Shown here piece by piece: positions 1-6,885 of a stretch of DNA of 64,000 bases. The position numbers and the translations under genes were made by a program. Source of the DNA: DATHZQ01 sp965216945 (lineage in GTDB: Bacteria > Actinomycetota > Acidimicrobiia > Spongiisociales > UBA5794); the NCBI GenBank assembly GCA_965216945.1, contig CBDCGU010000003.1, forward strand, positions 248,001 to 312,000, given 5' to 3'. The notes under the pieces are model-generated. The model was given only the letters and a program-made list of their open reading frames with translations. It ran no database searches and was not told the origin of the DNA. Numbering within the stretch: position 1 is the stretch's first letter; each line of letters opens with the position of its first letter.

Positions 1-918
1 GCGCTTCAAGGCAACTCGGCCGCAGTGCACTCGCGGACGACAAGGGTAACGCGTGAGGGAGATCAGCGTCGGAACGTGCAGCGGTTTCGCAGCCTATTCG
101 GCGACGACAATTTCGCGCAGCAATCGGTCCTGACGCGTGAGAGCTCAATATCGGACGACGAGAGTGCCGTGGCAAGTCTGCTGCGGGCATCGAGCCTACA
201 CGGTCCGCGAATCGCAGATCGTGATACGTCGACAGCGCATCAGCAATTCGTAGGCCATCTGTGGGATATCGCGAGCCTGTTTCTGGACGATGACGTTGTG
301 GAGGTGTCTAGGGCGGTGCGGCAGGGCGACTCCCTCCCGCCAACCTCCATTCAGGGCCGTCACTTGCTCGGATACGAGCATGACGCTGCATACGGCTTCA
401 TTCACCAAGCGGCTTGGGAGATAAGCGGGCTACGTACCGGTGAGCTACTGGCCCCGCCGAATGTTCCGTTCACTGATCGCAACAATCCGTTTACGCCCCT
501 GCGTGTGCGAGATGTCGACCAGCCAAGGTATACGCCGGGCAACTCGGGCTGGAATCCACTCTTCGTCGACCAGAGTGTGTCCCCGGCGACGCACTTCATG
601 GGTTGGGCGGCGCTTGGATATGAGTTCGGCGACAGCGCTGTGACTGCGCTACTGACTCAGGAACAGCCCATTCCTGACGACCCCGCGTTCTCGCAAGCGG
701 ACGTAGAATCTGGCATGGCAGCTATTGAGCTGGGTATCGCGTTGAAGCGGGGCGACGTTGACATTCCGTCGTTCATACGAAGCGTCGAAGCTGTCACTGG
801 TGATCCGACGTTTGGTGGGCTGCCTGCCGGACAGGTCGAGTATCTCACGCCGGGCCATGGTCCTCCGTCGATGTTCAGTCGGTTGGCCAGTGGGATGGCG
901 AGCCTCTTTGAGTCCTAG
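1..918 (+). CDS. unknown protein, 5' end outside window
   Basis: The reading frame is open from the first base, so the gene probably begins upstream; the first usable internal start is GTG at 25. About 300 residues are visible. I recognise no family. The protein is neither membrane-like nor repetitive. Its middle is rich in aromatic residues and glycine (a GWNPLF stretch near residue 175 of the visible part, then HFMGWAALGYEFGDS), followed by a helical region and a C-terminus with HGPPSMFSRLASGM. There is no signal peptide in the visible part. It runs directly into the next gene with an 11-base overlap, so the two are probably co-transcribed. It lies in a region of broken genes and may be recently acquired. 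Function unknown. Confidence 0.55.
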   Translation, partial: ALQGNSAAVHSRTTRVTREGDQRRNVQRFRSLFGDDNFAQQSVLTRESSISDDESAVASLLRASSLHGPRIADRDTSTAHQQFVGHLWDIASLFLDDDVVEVSRAVRQGDSLPPTSIQGRHLLGYEHDAAYGFIHQAAWEISGLRTGELLAPPNVPFTDRNNPFTPLRVRDVDQPRYTPGNSGWNPLFVDQSVSPATHFMGWAALGYEFGDSAVTALLTQEQPIPDDPAFSQADVESGMAAIELGIALKRGDVDIPSFIRSVEAVTGDPTFGGLPAGQVEYLTPGHGPPSMFSRLASGMASLFES

Positions 919-1402
919 AACAAGACTGGTGCTGACGGCCGTGGTCGTTGCGGCTCTGGCGGTTGCGGGCTGTACGTCGTCTATTCCGGATCTCAATGAA
1001 AACACTCAGACCCGAGGTGCGCTCGTGAGCGGCGCCGATGGAGCCAACTACGTGTGGATGGGCGACTGTATCGGCGGCTCGCTGCTCAGCTTGAGTGTGT
1101 CAGCCGACGGGGTGGTCCTTTGGGAGATTCGATCGCTGAGAGCCCAGGCCTTTCGCATGGCACCAGGGATCAGCGTTGTTCGCTACGGCGACGCGCCCAA
1201 CGGCTATGAGACGGTGGTGGAACCGCAGCCGTTGCCTGGCGGGTGGGTGCAGGTGAACTGGGTGACGTCGGAGCGGGATCAGCACCCGCTCCCGCAAGGC
1301 TTCGGTTCCGTGTCCAGGGAACGCGACTCGGAGCGTGTCGAGCGGGACGTCAAGAACCTCTGCTCGACCGAGCATGTGACCTTCCTCAGTTGGCACGGCT
1401 AG
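908..1402 (+). CDS. small secreted lipoprotein, paralogue of the one at 47.8 kb
   Basis: A predicted lipoprotein of about 164 residues. After a short basic N-terminus comes the hydrophobic run LVLTAVVVAALAVAGC, a lipobox whose cysteine would be lipidated. I chose TTG at 908, which overlaps the previous stop; GTG at 890 is an alternative. The mature domain has the segment VVLWEIRS, then VRYGDAPNGYETVVEP, a VQVNW strand, PQGFG and a final cysteine in KNLC. The same landmarks in the same order occur in the lipoprotein at 47837-48355 (VVWSIE, YGERPDGYEEVVP, LRVEW, PNGFG, RRNC), so the two are paralogues. Role unknown; presumably at the outer face of the membrane. A decayed transposase follows directly. 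Confidence 0.7.
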   Translation: MSPRTRLVLTAVVVAALAVAGCTSSIPDLNENTQTRGALVSGADGANYVWMGDCIGGSLLSLSVSADGVVLWEIRSLRAQAFRMAPGISVVRYGDAPNGYETVVEPQPLPGGWVQVNWVTSERDQHPLPQGFGSVSRERDSERVERDVKNLCSTEHVTFLSWHG

Positions 1403-1435
1403 GCGCAGATCCTTGGGCTGCGGGGGGCACAGTCG

Positions 1436-1666
1436 ACCGTCACGGCCTGGTCGGACGGATGGGACGGACGGGTCACCGCAGCAGACAACGCGGCGATGGA
1501 ATCGTTCTTCTCGCTGCTCCAGGGCAACGTCCTGGACCGTCAACGCTGGAAGACCCGGGACGAACTCCGGATTGCGATCGTGACCTGGATCGAACGCACC
1601 TACCACCGAAGAAGACGCCAACAAGCCCTTGACCACGCTCACGTAGTTCTCCCCAGAACCCGGTGA
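1436..1666 (+). pseudogene. C-terminal remnant of an IS3-family transposase (orfB)
   Basis: In the frame of base 1484 the translation reads DNAAMESFFSLLQGNVLDRQ followed by RWKTRDELRIAIVTWIERTY and HRRRRQQAL. This is the last part of an IS3-group integrase-core transposase, including the glutamate of the DDE triad (the E of AMESF) and the conserved ending. The DD portion is missing and no start codon serves the fragment. After QQAL (about 1630) the frame enters unrelated sequence and stops at 1666. It separates the lipoprotein gene from the hydrolase remnant, so an insertion here probably truncated the hydrolase. It is not the same element as the intact IS at 22.4 kb. Confidence 0.75.
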
Positions 1667-2360
1667 GGGGGTCGAACTCGGGCCATGGGGAGCCGACTTC
1701 AGCGGGTCGGAGCGGATCTCCGATGGGCAGCAGCGACATGGCTGACACGAGCTAGGCGGCGACGTTGAAGTCGTTGACGGCGCTGCCTGCAACCATGGTG
1801 ATGTCGGCGCCTCGCCAGTGCCATTGGTGTTAGTGTGACTGGACACAGTCGGTGTTGCCGGCTTGGGAGCCGCCTCCGACGCATTCGTAGTGGCCGGTCT
1901 TGATGACTCCCACGTAGATGGGGTGCTGGTCGGCGAGGGCGTAGAGGATGGACACGAGCTGGACATCTACGAGTCCGGTCTCGAGGTCAGCAATGGCAGC
2001 GGCGGACGCACCGAAGTTGGGGTGGGCGATCAGGTCCGTAGCGTCGGCGACGCCGGCGAACATCCCCATCATGTACTCCTGGGCCTTGGCAAGCACAGCG
2101 GCCAAGTATTCCTCGGAGTGGTTGTAGCGCAAGCTGGCGGCGGCGAGGGCGTCGGGGTCGGTCAGGTCAGCGGGCACCCCAAGGCACAGGTACCAGACGG
2201 TGGCTTGGGCGGCGTCGAAGATTGCGGGTTGCGGATCCCATCCCCGTTGGCGTCCTGGCCCCACAATGCCCCGGTGCGGGCGTCGGCCGCAGTGGATGGC
2301 GCGACCTCCAGAGTGCATGGGGTACAGACGCCGTCGGCGCCGACGTCTCCAGGCAATGGA
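1634..2360 (-). pseudogene. broken peptidoglycan hydrolase (lytic transglycosylase plus C-terminal hydrolase-like domain)
   Basis: Two frames must be joined. Bases 2269-2222 read ALWGQDANGDGIRNPQ and, from 2225 on in another frame, AIFDAAQATVWYL, then LRYNHSEEYLAAVLAKAQEY. This is the back half of a lytic transglycosylase catalytic domain (family pattern WG-DGNGDG-NP-N-IFDAA followed by YNHS-YV--VL). A TAA at about 1830 and a TAG at 1752-1754 then interrupt a second domain reading HWRGADITMVAGSAVN and, at 1733-1680, LLPIGDPLRPAEVGSPWP. The second part resembles the C-terminal domain of actinobacterial wall hydrolases. At least one frameshift and two stops are visible, and the catalytic glutamate region upstream is absent. 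Assignment of the second domain is inference. Confidence 0.65.
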
Positions 2361-2440
2361 TCGAGCCAAGGACATCAGACGGTGTCTCCGTCTCCGACGA
2401 TCCCAGCTGGGGGTCACCACCGGGGCCCGGCCGTAACAGC

Positions 2441-2497
2441 GCCGATCACCAAATCCCGAGCAGAAACGAGCATCTGGTCGAGTGCACGGGATCGGCA
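2441..2497. repeat. 57-bp palindrome-ended repeat, copy 1
   Basis: It begins GCCGATCACCAAATC and ends GGATCGGCA; the ends GCCGATC/GATCGGC are a perfect 7-bp inverted repeat. Inside, CCGAGCA can pair with TGCACGG (one mismatch) if the ACCAAATC segment bulges out. Copies 2-4 at 3122, 3828 and 4500 share the left 14 bases exactly and have almost the same length. The copies lie 672-706 bp apart, each bounding one gene or toxin-antitoxin module. Confidence 0.85.
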
Positions 2498-2637
2498 CCT
2501 ACGGCGCTCGCTGCGACGGGGCACTGGATCGGCGACCCCTGAAGCCGCTCCTGCCGGTTATGGGCGGCATTTCTGCACGGCCGGGAGGTATCTTTCCCCA
2601 AGGTTCGTGTGGATGGAGTCGGGATTGGGAGGACTTC

Positions 2638-3029
2638 GTGGTGAGCGACTGGACTGAGGGTGTTACCGAGATTCTCTTCGAGAGTTCGTTCATGACTCTT
2701 GCCACCGCCGACGTTGAGGGTCGACCCTGGGCGTCACCGGTGGAGTTCGTGTGCGATGAGGATCTTCGGTTCTACTGGTTATCAATGGTCGACGCCCGCC
2801 ACTCGGTAAACGTCCGAGAGAACCCTTGGATGTCCTTCTCGATCTATGACTCCACACAGGCCCGGGCGCGAACGCCGTCGTACAGGGACTGTATGGGGAG
2901 CGGCCAGTCGAAGAGCTACCTCCCTCTGCTCTGGAAACGATCCAACCGGCTATAAGCCGTTGGATCTCGTGGCGGGATGCTGCGCGGGAGGGCCTGTCAA
3001 GTTGTTTGTGTAAGCGGGTTGGGTCGTGA
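2638..3029 (+). pseudogene. frameshifted pyridoxamine-5'-phosphate-oxidase-like flavoprotein
   Basis: From tandem GTG codons at 2638/2641 (preceded by GGGAGGA) the frame reads a split-barrel FMN-binding domain start: FMTLATADVEGRPWASPVEF, then DLRFYWLSMVDARHSVNV and MSFSIYDSTQ. After about base 2862 the family sequence continues in another frame as PGANAVVQGLYGERPVEELP and stops at 3027-3029, so a single indel near 2860 breaks the gene. Members of this family act on FMN- or F420-linked substrates; the substrate here cannot be told. The fragment lies between repeat copies 1 and 2, on the strand opposite to the toxin-antitoxin modules. Confidence 0.7.
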
Positions 3030-3058
3030 TAGTCATCGTGGTGGTCATAGGTGCGGGT

Positions 3059-3085
3059 TGAATCGCCCCGGGTTTCCTGGAGGCT
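3059..3085. mobile_element. solo terminal inverted repeat of the 22.4-kb IS3-type element
   Basis: Twenty-six of 27 bases match the left end of the IS at 22409-22435 (starts TGAATCGCCCCGGG, ends GGAGGCT). No transposase sequence follows, so this is a scar of a lost or partly deleted copy of the same IS, next to the frameshifted flavoprotein gene. Confidence 0.75.
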
Positions 3086-3121
3086 CTCGCCGTCTCCCGA
3101 CTGAAACGCTCCCCACGGCGA

Positions 3122-3179
3122 GCCGATCACCAAATACGGCGCACGAACACTCACGTCGCCGGACTGCGCGAGATCGGTA
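3122..3179. repeat. 58-bp palindrome-ended repeat, copy 2
   Basis: It begins GCCGATCACCAAAT and ends GATCGGTA; one end base differs from the perfect inverted repeat. An inner stem GCGCA/TGCGC is possible. It lies 18 bp beyond the stop codon of the first RelE-like toxin, so it forms that module's 3' flank. Confidence 0.85.
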
Positions 3180-3197
3180 CTTCTGCAAGCGGGTTGA

Positions 3198-3473
3198 TCA
3201 GCGGGGTCGGTAGACGTCTGCCCGGTGGTCGATGTAGATGACTCGAACTGTTCGGCTGCCTTGATCGATCTCGTAGACGATGCGGTAGGCCCCAACCCGC
3301 GCCGAGTGAAGTCCGAGTAGGTCGCCCCGCAGTGGTTTGCCGACTCGGTGTGGGTTCTCGAGTAGGGGACCGACGAGGTAGTCCAAGACCGCGAGAGCGA
3401 TCTTCTCCGGGAGTCGGTCGATGGCTCGCCGTGCAGGACCGGCGACGACCAGGTCCCAGGGCGTTTCTGTCAC
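3198..3473 (-). CDS. RelE/ParE-family toxin
   Basis: A 91-residue protein with the small RelE fold: an N-terminal helical part (ARRAIDRLPEKIALAVLDYL), then RVGKPLRGDLLGLHSAR, the strand YRIVYEID and the basic ending VIYIDHRADVYRPR. RelE-type toxins cleave mRNA on the ribosome. The conserved RxGDYR-like segment is present as RVGAYR. The start is GTG at 3473, which overlaps the antitoxin stop by GTGA, so the toxin is made by translational coupling behind its antitoxin. It is a paralogue of the toxin at 3910-4173 (shared GKPL-G-L-GL-SAR core and identical DVYRPR ending). The module sits between repeat copies 2 and 3. Confidence 0.88.
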   Translation of the reverse strand: MTETPWDLVVAGPARRAIDRLPEKIALAVLDYLVGPLLENPHRVGKPLRGDLLGLHSARVGAYRIVYEIDQGSRTVRVIYIDHRADVYRPR

Positions 3474-3757
3474 GCTGTCGTGGAGCGAAGCTGGCGACGC
3501 AGCGCCTCGATCTCGTCCTTGGTGACCACGTCGCCATTGGCGATCGCAGCGCGACCTTGCTGGATCTCGCGCATCGCCGCCGGGTCGGAGAGAATCGCCA
3601 ACGTCTCTTCCATGGCGTCCAGGTCGTCTGTGCTGAGCACAACCGCGACCGGGCGTCCGTTTCGGGTGACGGTGACACGTTCCTGTGTCGTGACGATCTC
3701 GTCGACGACCTCTGACAGTTTGGCTTTGACTTCGGACAGCGGAAGCGTCTTCGACAT
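3470..3757 (-). CDS. Phd/YefM-family antitoxin
   Basis: A 95-residue partner of the adjacent toxin. It starts MSKTLPLSEVKAKLSEVVDE and continues with VTVTRNGRPVAVVLSTDDLD, the classic Phd/YefM DNA-binding N-terminal domain. A helical C-terminus (EIEALRRQLR) would wrap the toxin and neutralise it. These antitoxins usually repress their own operon. ATG at 3757 is chosen over ATG at 3763 because homologues begin close to the SKTLP segment. No Shine-Dalgarno sequence is evident, so translation may be leaderless. The upstream 60 bp contain the AT-rich ACTACAATTAT promoter-like stretch. Confidence 0.88.
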   Translation of the reverse strand: MSKTLPLSEVKAKLSEVVDEIVTTQERVTVTRNGRPVAVVLSTDDLDAMEETLAILSDPAAMREIQQGRAAIANGDVVTKDEIEALRRQLRSTTA

Positions 3758-3827
3758 GACCATAATTGTAGTCTGATAGTGGCCCCGGTCAACCCACCTC
3801 TGACAAGACCCTCTCAGCTTGACCAGC

Positions 3828-3884
3828 GCCGATCACCAAATCCAGAGCACGAACGCACATTCGGCGGAGTGCCCTGGATCGGCA
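3828..3884. repeat. 57-bp palindrome-ended repeat, copy 3
   Basis: It begins GCCGATCACCAAATC and ends GGATCGGCA. The inner stem is CAGAGCA with TGCCCTG (one mismatch). Compared with copy 1 the second pair of this stem is A-T instead of C-G, a compensatory change that supports a folded structure. It lies between the two toxin-antitoxin modules. Confidence 0.87.
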
Positions 3885-3909
3885 TCGCATCACGTACGAG
3901 TGCGGATTC

Positions 3910-4173
3910 TCAGCGTGGCCGGTAGACGTCCCGGCGGTGTTGTACGCGGTGAATCAGGACGGTCTCGTCGTCTTCGAGGATCTCGTAGAGGACTCGGTAG
4001 TCACCGCGGCGTGCCGACCTGAGGCCCTCGAGTTCGCCAACCAGCGGTTTGCCCATCCGCTGGGGGTTCTCGGAAATCGGCCCGAAGATGGTCTCCAACG
4101 CGGCGTGCCGCACCTTGTCCGGAAGTCGGTTGAGGTGACGCAGTCCCTCGGGGGTGATCTCAACCTCGTACAC
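3910..4173 (-). CDS. RelE-family toxin, second module
   Basis: An 87-residue RelE-like toxin: MYEVEITPEGLRHLNRLPDK, then RMGKPLVGELEGLRSARRGD, YRVLYEILEDDETVLIHRV and QHRRDVYRPR. The family RxGDYRVxYEI motif is complete, with the basic C-terminal tail that usually contributes to mRNA cleavage. It starts 9 bp after the antitoxin stop. The sequence is recognisably homologous to the toxin at 3198-3473 but clearly diverged, so the two modules are not a recent duplication. Its 3' end is 25 bp from repeat copy 3. Confidence 0.9.
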   Translation of the reverse strand: MYEVEITPEGLRHLNRLPDKVRHAALETIFGPISENPQRMGKPLVGELEGLRSARRGDYRVLYEILEDDETVLIHRVQHRRDVYRPR

Positions 4174-4182
4174 GAGGCTGCC

Positions 4183-4449
4183 TCACACGTGGTCGCGAAG
4201 CCGGAGTCGCTTGCCCTCGGATGCTTCTCGTCGCGACTTGCGTAGCGACTTCATCAGCTCGTCGTCTCGGAGGATGTCGAGAGATTCCTCGAGGGATTCG
4301 AGATCGTCGGGACTCATGAGGACAAATGAGGGTCGGCCGTTGCGGGTCACCAGGATACGGTCGTGCTGGCCTTCGACCCGGTCGGCCAACTCGGAGAGGT
4401 GGGCCTTGACTTCCGAGAACGGGAGGGTGTCACTCATACTGGACATCAT
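4183..4449 (-). CDS. Phd/YefM-family antitoxin, second module
   Basis: An 88-residue antitoxin. The core is DTLPFSEVKAHLSELADRVE and ILVTRNGRPSFVLMSPDDLE, matching the antitoxin of the first module (TLPxSEVKA-LSE and VTRNGRP). The C-terminal half is very basic (LRKSRREASEGKRLRLRDHV). Start codons ATG at 4449, 4446 and 4437 are all possible. The first lies inside a palindrome that is probably the autoregulatory operator, so the gene is either leaderless or starts at 4437. Its product should bind the downstream RelE toxin and repress the operon. Confidence 0.88.
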   Translation of the reverse strand: MMSSMSDTLPFSEVKAHLSELADRVEGQHDRILVTRNGRPSFVLMSPDDLESLEESLDILRDDELMKSLRKSRREASEGKRLRLRDHV

Positions 4450-4468
4450 AGGTCAAAATATTGACCTA
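4449..4468. promoter_or_regulatory. palindromic operator of the second toxin-antitoxin module
   Basis: TAGGTCAA and TTGACCTA flank a 4-base AATA centre, forming a 20-bp near-palindrome that overlaps the first possible antitoxin start codon. Phd-type antitoxins bind such palindromes in their own promoters; binding here is inference. Confidence 0.7.
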
Positions 4469-4499
4469 TCACGCACCCTTCCTCGTCGCGCTCCCCAGC

Positions 4500-4556
4500 G
4501 CCGATCACCAAATCGGAAACACGAACGAGCAATCCACCAAGTGCGCGAGAACGGCA
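4500..4556. repeat. 57-bp palindrome-ended repeat, copy 4
   Basis: It begins GCCGATCACCAAATC and ends GAACGGCA; one internal base of the right arm is changed, and the inner stem is weak. It lies upstream of the second antitoxin and closes the cassette array, 113 bp before the 3' end of the CAT tRNA. Confidence 0.83.
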
Positions 4557-4648
4557 TATGGGGCGCCTGGTTCAGGCGTGTCCTGTTCGGTACCTAACAG
4601 GACGCTCGACCGAGATCGCCGTACTCCCAGTGATCAGCAACGCGATTC

Positions 4649-4666
4649 GCGGTTCGAGCGAACCGC
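4649..4666 (-). terminator. hairpin directly after the CAT tRNA
   Basis: GCGGTTCG and CGAACCGC pair perfectly around a 2-base centre, starting 3 bp after the tRNA 3' end. There is no clear T run, so it may act in tRNA 3' processing or as a weak terminator. Confidence 0.5.
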
Positions 4667-4668
4667 TG

Positions 4669-4742
4669 TGGGCCCGGCAGGACTTGAACCTGCAACCAAC
4701 GGATTATGAGTCCGCTGCTCTGACCAATTGAGCTACGGGCCC
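4669..4742 (-). tRNA. tRNA with CAT anticodon (elongator Met or Ile2)
   Basis: A 74-nt cloverleaf is visible: acceptor GGGCCCG/CGGGCCC with A73, D arm GCTC...GAGC, anticodon stem GCGGA/TCCGT around a loop reading CTCATAA, and T arm GCAGG-TTCAAGT-CCTGC. CCA is not encoded. The anticodon CAT serves elongator methionine, or isoleucine if C34 becomes lysidine; the sequence alone does not settle which. The 3' end points into the repeat and toxin-antitoxin region, the usual arrangement where an island has integrated into a tRNA tail. Confidence 0.92.
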
Positions 4743-4921
4743 CGGTCCACAGTGTACGGCCGGTTCGCCCGACGCGGCCGAGCGACACCGGCCGGCCCCT
4801 TGCGACCCGGGACAAGCGAGGATTTCGGGCCCTAGCCGCGACTCTGCGGGGATGGTAGAACGGGAGGTCCACGCAGACAGAAGACGCACGTACCCCCGAG
4901 ACACATGGAGCGAACAGGGTG

Positions 4922-6709
4922 ATGAGACACTCAGGGCTGCGCATGCGCCGCCTCCTTGCACTCCTTGCTGCTCTGTCGATGCTCTTTGCGGCATTTGCCG
5001 CAGGATCGGCGAGCGCCGAGGAGGACGGCGGCTACTACACACTCACCGTGCTGCACAACAACGACGGGGAGTCACAACTCGTCGATGCCGGATCCGGCAT
5101 CGAGGACTTCGGCGGAGTTGCTCGCTTCGCCACCCAGGTACGAGTCAACCGCCAGGATGCGGCACGATCCGGATACGGTTCCGTGTTGCTGTCGTCCGGC
5201 GACAACTTCCTCGCCGGCCCCGAGCTGGCTGCGGGTGTCGCCAACGGCGTGCCGTTCTACGACACGCAGGCGCTCGACTACCTGCGCTACGACGCCATCT
5301 CCTTCGGCAACCACGACTTCGACTTCAACCCGAGCTTCCTGGCCGACTTCCTGTCCGGCTACACGAAGCCACCGACATACGTGAACGTCAATCTCGAATT
5401 CAGTGCCGAACCCGAGATGCAGGCGTTCGTCGATGCGGGCGTCATCAAGCCGTCGACGGTCGTGACCACGGCCGGGGAGCGCATCGGCATCATCGGGGCC
5501 GTGACACCCGAGCTGTCGTTCATCTCCAGCCCACGGGACACGATCATCAGCAGCGACATCTCTGAGCTGGTACAGGCCCAGGTCGACCGCTTGGAGGCTC
5601 GCGGCATCGACAAGATCATCTTCATCAGCCACCTGCAGGACATCGACGAGGACATCGCACTCGCCGCCGAGCTGAGCGGTGTTGACGTGATGATCGCCGG
5701 GGGCGGCGACGAGCTGCTCGCCAACGACGGTGATCTGCTCGTGCCCGGCGATGACGAGCCGTTCGGTCCGTATCCGGTTGTGGCGACCGGCGGCGACGGC
5801 GCGGCGATCCCGGTGGTCACGACGGCCGGCGATTACAAGTACCTCGGCCGTCTCGACGTGACATTCGACGACGACGGCAACGTCGTGGGTTGGGACGGCG
5901 GCCCGATCCGCATCGCCGGCGGCGACAACCCCGATGCGGTGGAATCGAACTCGATCCTGCAGCGTCTGGTCGTCGACCCGGTCGTCGAGTTCCTCGATGC
6001 GCTTGCGTCCAACGTCATCGCCACCTCCGAGGTCGCCCTCGAGGGCCGGCGGGATCCCGGCATCCGCACCGAGGAGACCAACCTCGGCAACCTGATGGCC
6101 GATTCGCTGTTGTACGCCGCCAATCTGAACGCCGCCGGCTTCGGCGTCCCCGAGGCCGACGTGGCTCTCCAGAACGGGGGTGGGATCCGCAACAACACAC
6201 TGATCCCAGCCGGTGACATCACCGAGCTCAACACGTTCGAGATCGCACCGTTCCCGAACTTCGTGACCATCGTGCCGGCGATCCCGCGCGAGCAGTTCAA
6301 GCAGATCCTGGAGAACGCCTACTCGAGCGCTCCCGATGCGAACGGGCGCTTCGCACAGATCGCCGGCTTCTCGGTCGAATACGATCCGAACGGCACGCCG
6401 ATGGACATCGACGACGAAACGGGCGAGATCCTGGTGGAAGGCACCAAGGTCGTGAACGTGACCCTCGATGACGGCACGGTCATCGTGGACAACGGTTCCG
6501 TGGTGGCCGGTGACGACATCGTGATCGCCACCATCGACTTCCTCGCTCGTGGCGGCGACGAGTACCCGTTCATGGGTGCAGCCTTCACGAGTGTGGGTGT
6601 CAGCTACCAGCAGGCGCTCCTCGATTACATCGTCGACGGGCTCGGCGGGCTGATCACCGCCGCCGACTATCCGGAAGGTGGAGAGGGACGCATCGTCCAG
6701 CTTCCGTGA
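4922..6709 (+). CDS. secreted bifunctional metallophosphatase/5'-nucleotidase
   Basis: A 595-residue exported enzyme. A signal peptide (RRLLALLAALSMLFAAFAAG, cleavage near ASAEE) is followed by a calcineurin-like metallophosphatase domain: LHNNDGES, SSGDNF, SFGNHDFDF and ISHLQ. The C-terminal 5'-nucleotidase domain shows TNLGNLMADSL and QNGGGIRN. The usual GGHSH metal motif reads IAGGGDELLAN, as in a subfamily of these enzymes that also has the HLQ segment. Expected to hydrolyse extracellular nucleotides or phosphoesters for phosphate and nucleoside uptake. ATG at 4922 is preferred over the preceding GTG at 4919. It appears to be monocistronic, with a strong hairpin just after it. Confidence 0.88.
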   Translation: MRHSGLRMRRLLALLAALSMLFAAFAAGSASAEEDGGYYTLTVLHNNDGESQLVDAGSGIEDFGGVARFATQVRVNRQDAARSGYGSVLLSSGDNFLAGPELAAGVANGVPFYDTQALDYLRYDAISFGNHDFDFNPSFLADFLSGYTKPPTYVNVNLEFSAEPEMQAFVDAGVIKPSTVVTTAGERIGIIGAVTPELSFISSPRDTIISSDISELVQAQVDRLEARGIDKIIFISHLQDIDEDIALAAELSGVDVMIAGGGDELLANDGDLLVPGDDEPFGPYPVVATGGDGAAIPVVTTAGDYKYLGRLDVTFDDDGNVVGWDGGPIRIAGGDNPDAVESNSILQRLVVDPVVEFLDALASNVIATSEVALEGRRDPGIRTEETNLGNLMADSLLYAANLNAAGFGVPEADVALQNGGGIRNNTLIPAGDITELNTFEIAPFPNFVTIVPAIPREQFKQILENAYSSAPDANGRFAQIAGFSVEYDPNGTPMDIDDETGEILVEGTKVVNVTLDDGTVIVDNGSVVAGDDIVIATIDFLARGGDEYPFMGAAFTSVGVSYQQALLDYIVDGLGGLITAADYPEGGEGRIVQLP

Positions 6710-6729
6710 ACGCACGTCACGATCGATAC

Positions 6730-6762
6730 GGTGGAGCCCGGGCCTCCCGCTCGGGCTCCACC
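6730..6762 (+). terminator. terminator hairpin after the 5'-nucleotidase
   Basis: GGTGGAGCCCG pairs with CGGGCTCCACC (11 bp) around an 11-base loop, 20 bp after the stop codon. A clear T tract is missing, as is common for GC-rich terminators. Confidence 0.65.
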
Positions 6763-6781
6763 GCTGCGGCTGCACTCGGTC

Positions 6782-6837
6782 TTGTTCGATGATTTTCGAA
6801 CAATGTTCTTGACGCAATTCGACATCTGTCGTATATT
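6782..6837 (+). promoter_or_regulatory. promoter and palindrome upstream of the ArsR-type gene
   Basis: A consensus-like housekeeping promoter is present: TTGACG at 6809-6814, a 17-bp spacer, and TATATT at 6832-6837. Just upstream, TTGTTCGA and TCGAACAA (6782-6803) form an 8-bp inverted repeat that could bind a regulator, perhaps the downstream gene product itself (inference). Confidence 0.7.
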
Positions 6838-6885
6838 CGATGAAGGTCGTACATCGACAAGCGTCGAACGTTGGAGAGACATCGA

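Noticed and set aside
2441..4556. Canonical integron attC sites
   Set aside because: The repeats have no RYYYAAC/GTTRRRY core pair and there is no integron integrase in the window; only an integron-like layout can be claimed.
5072..6817. 581-codon open frame on the minus strand opposite the 5'-nucleotidase
   Set aside because: It is antisense to a clear enzyme; its translation is biased toward Arg, Asp, His and Val without domains. High-GC shadow frame.
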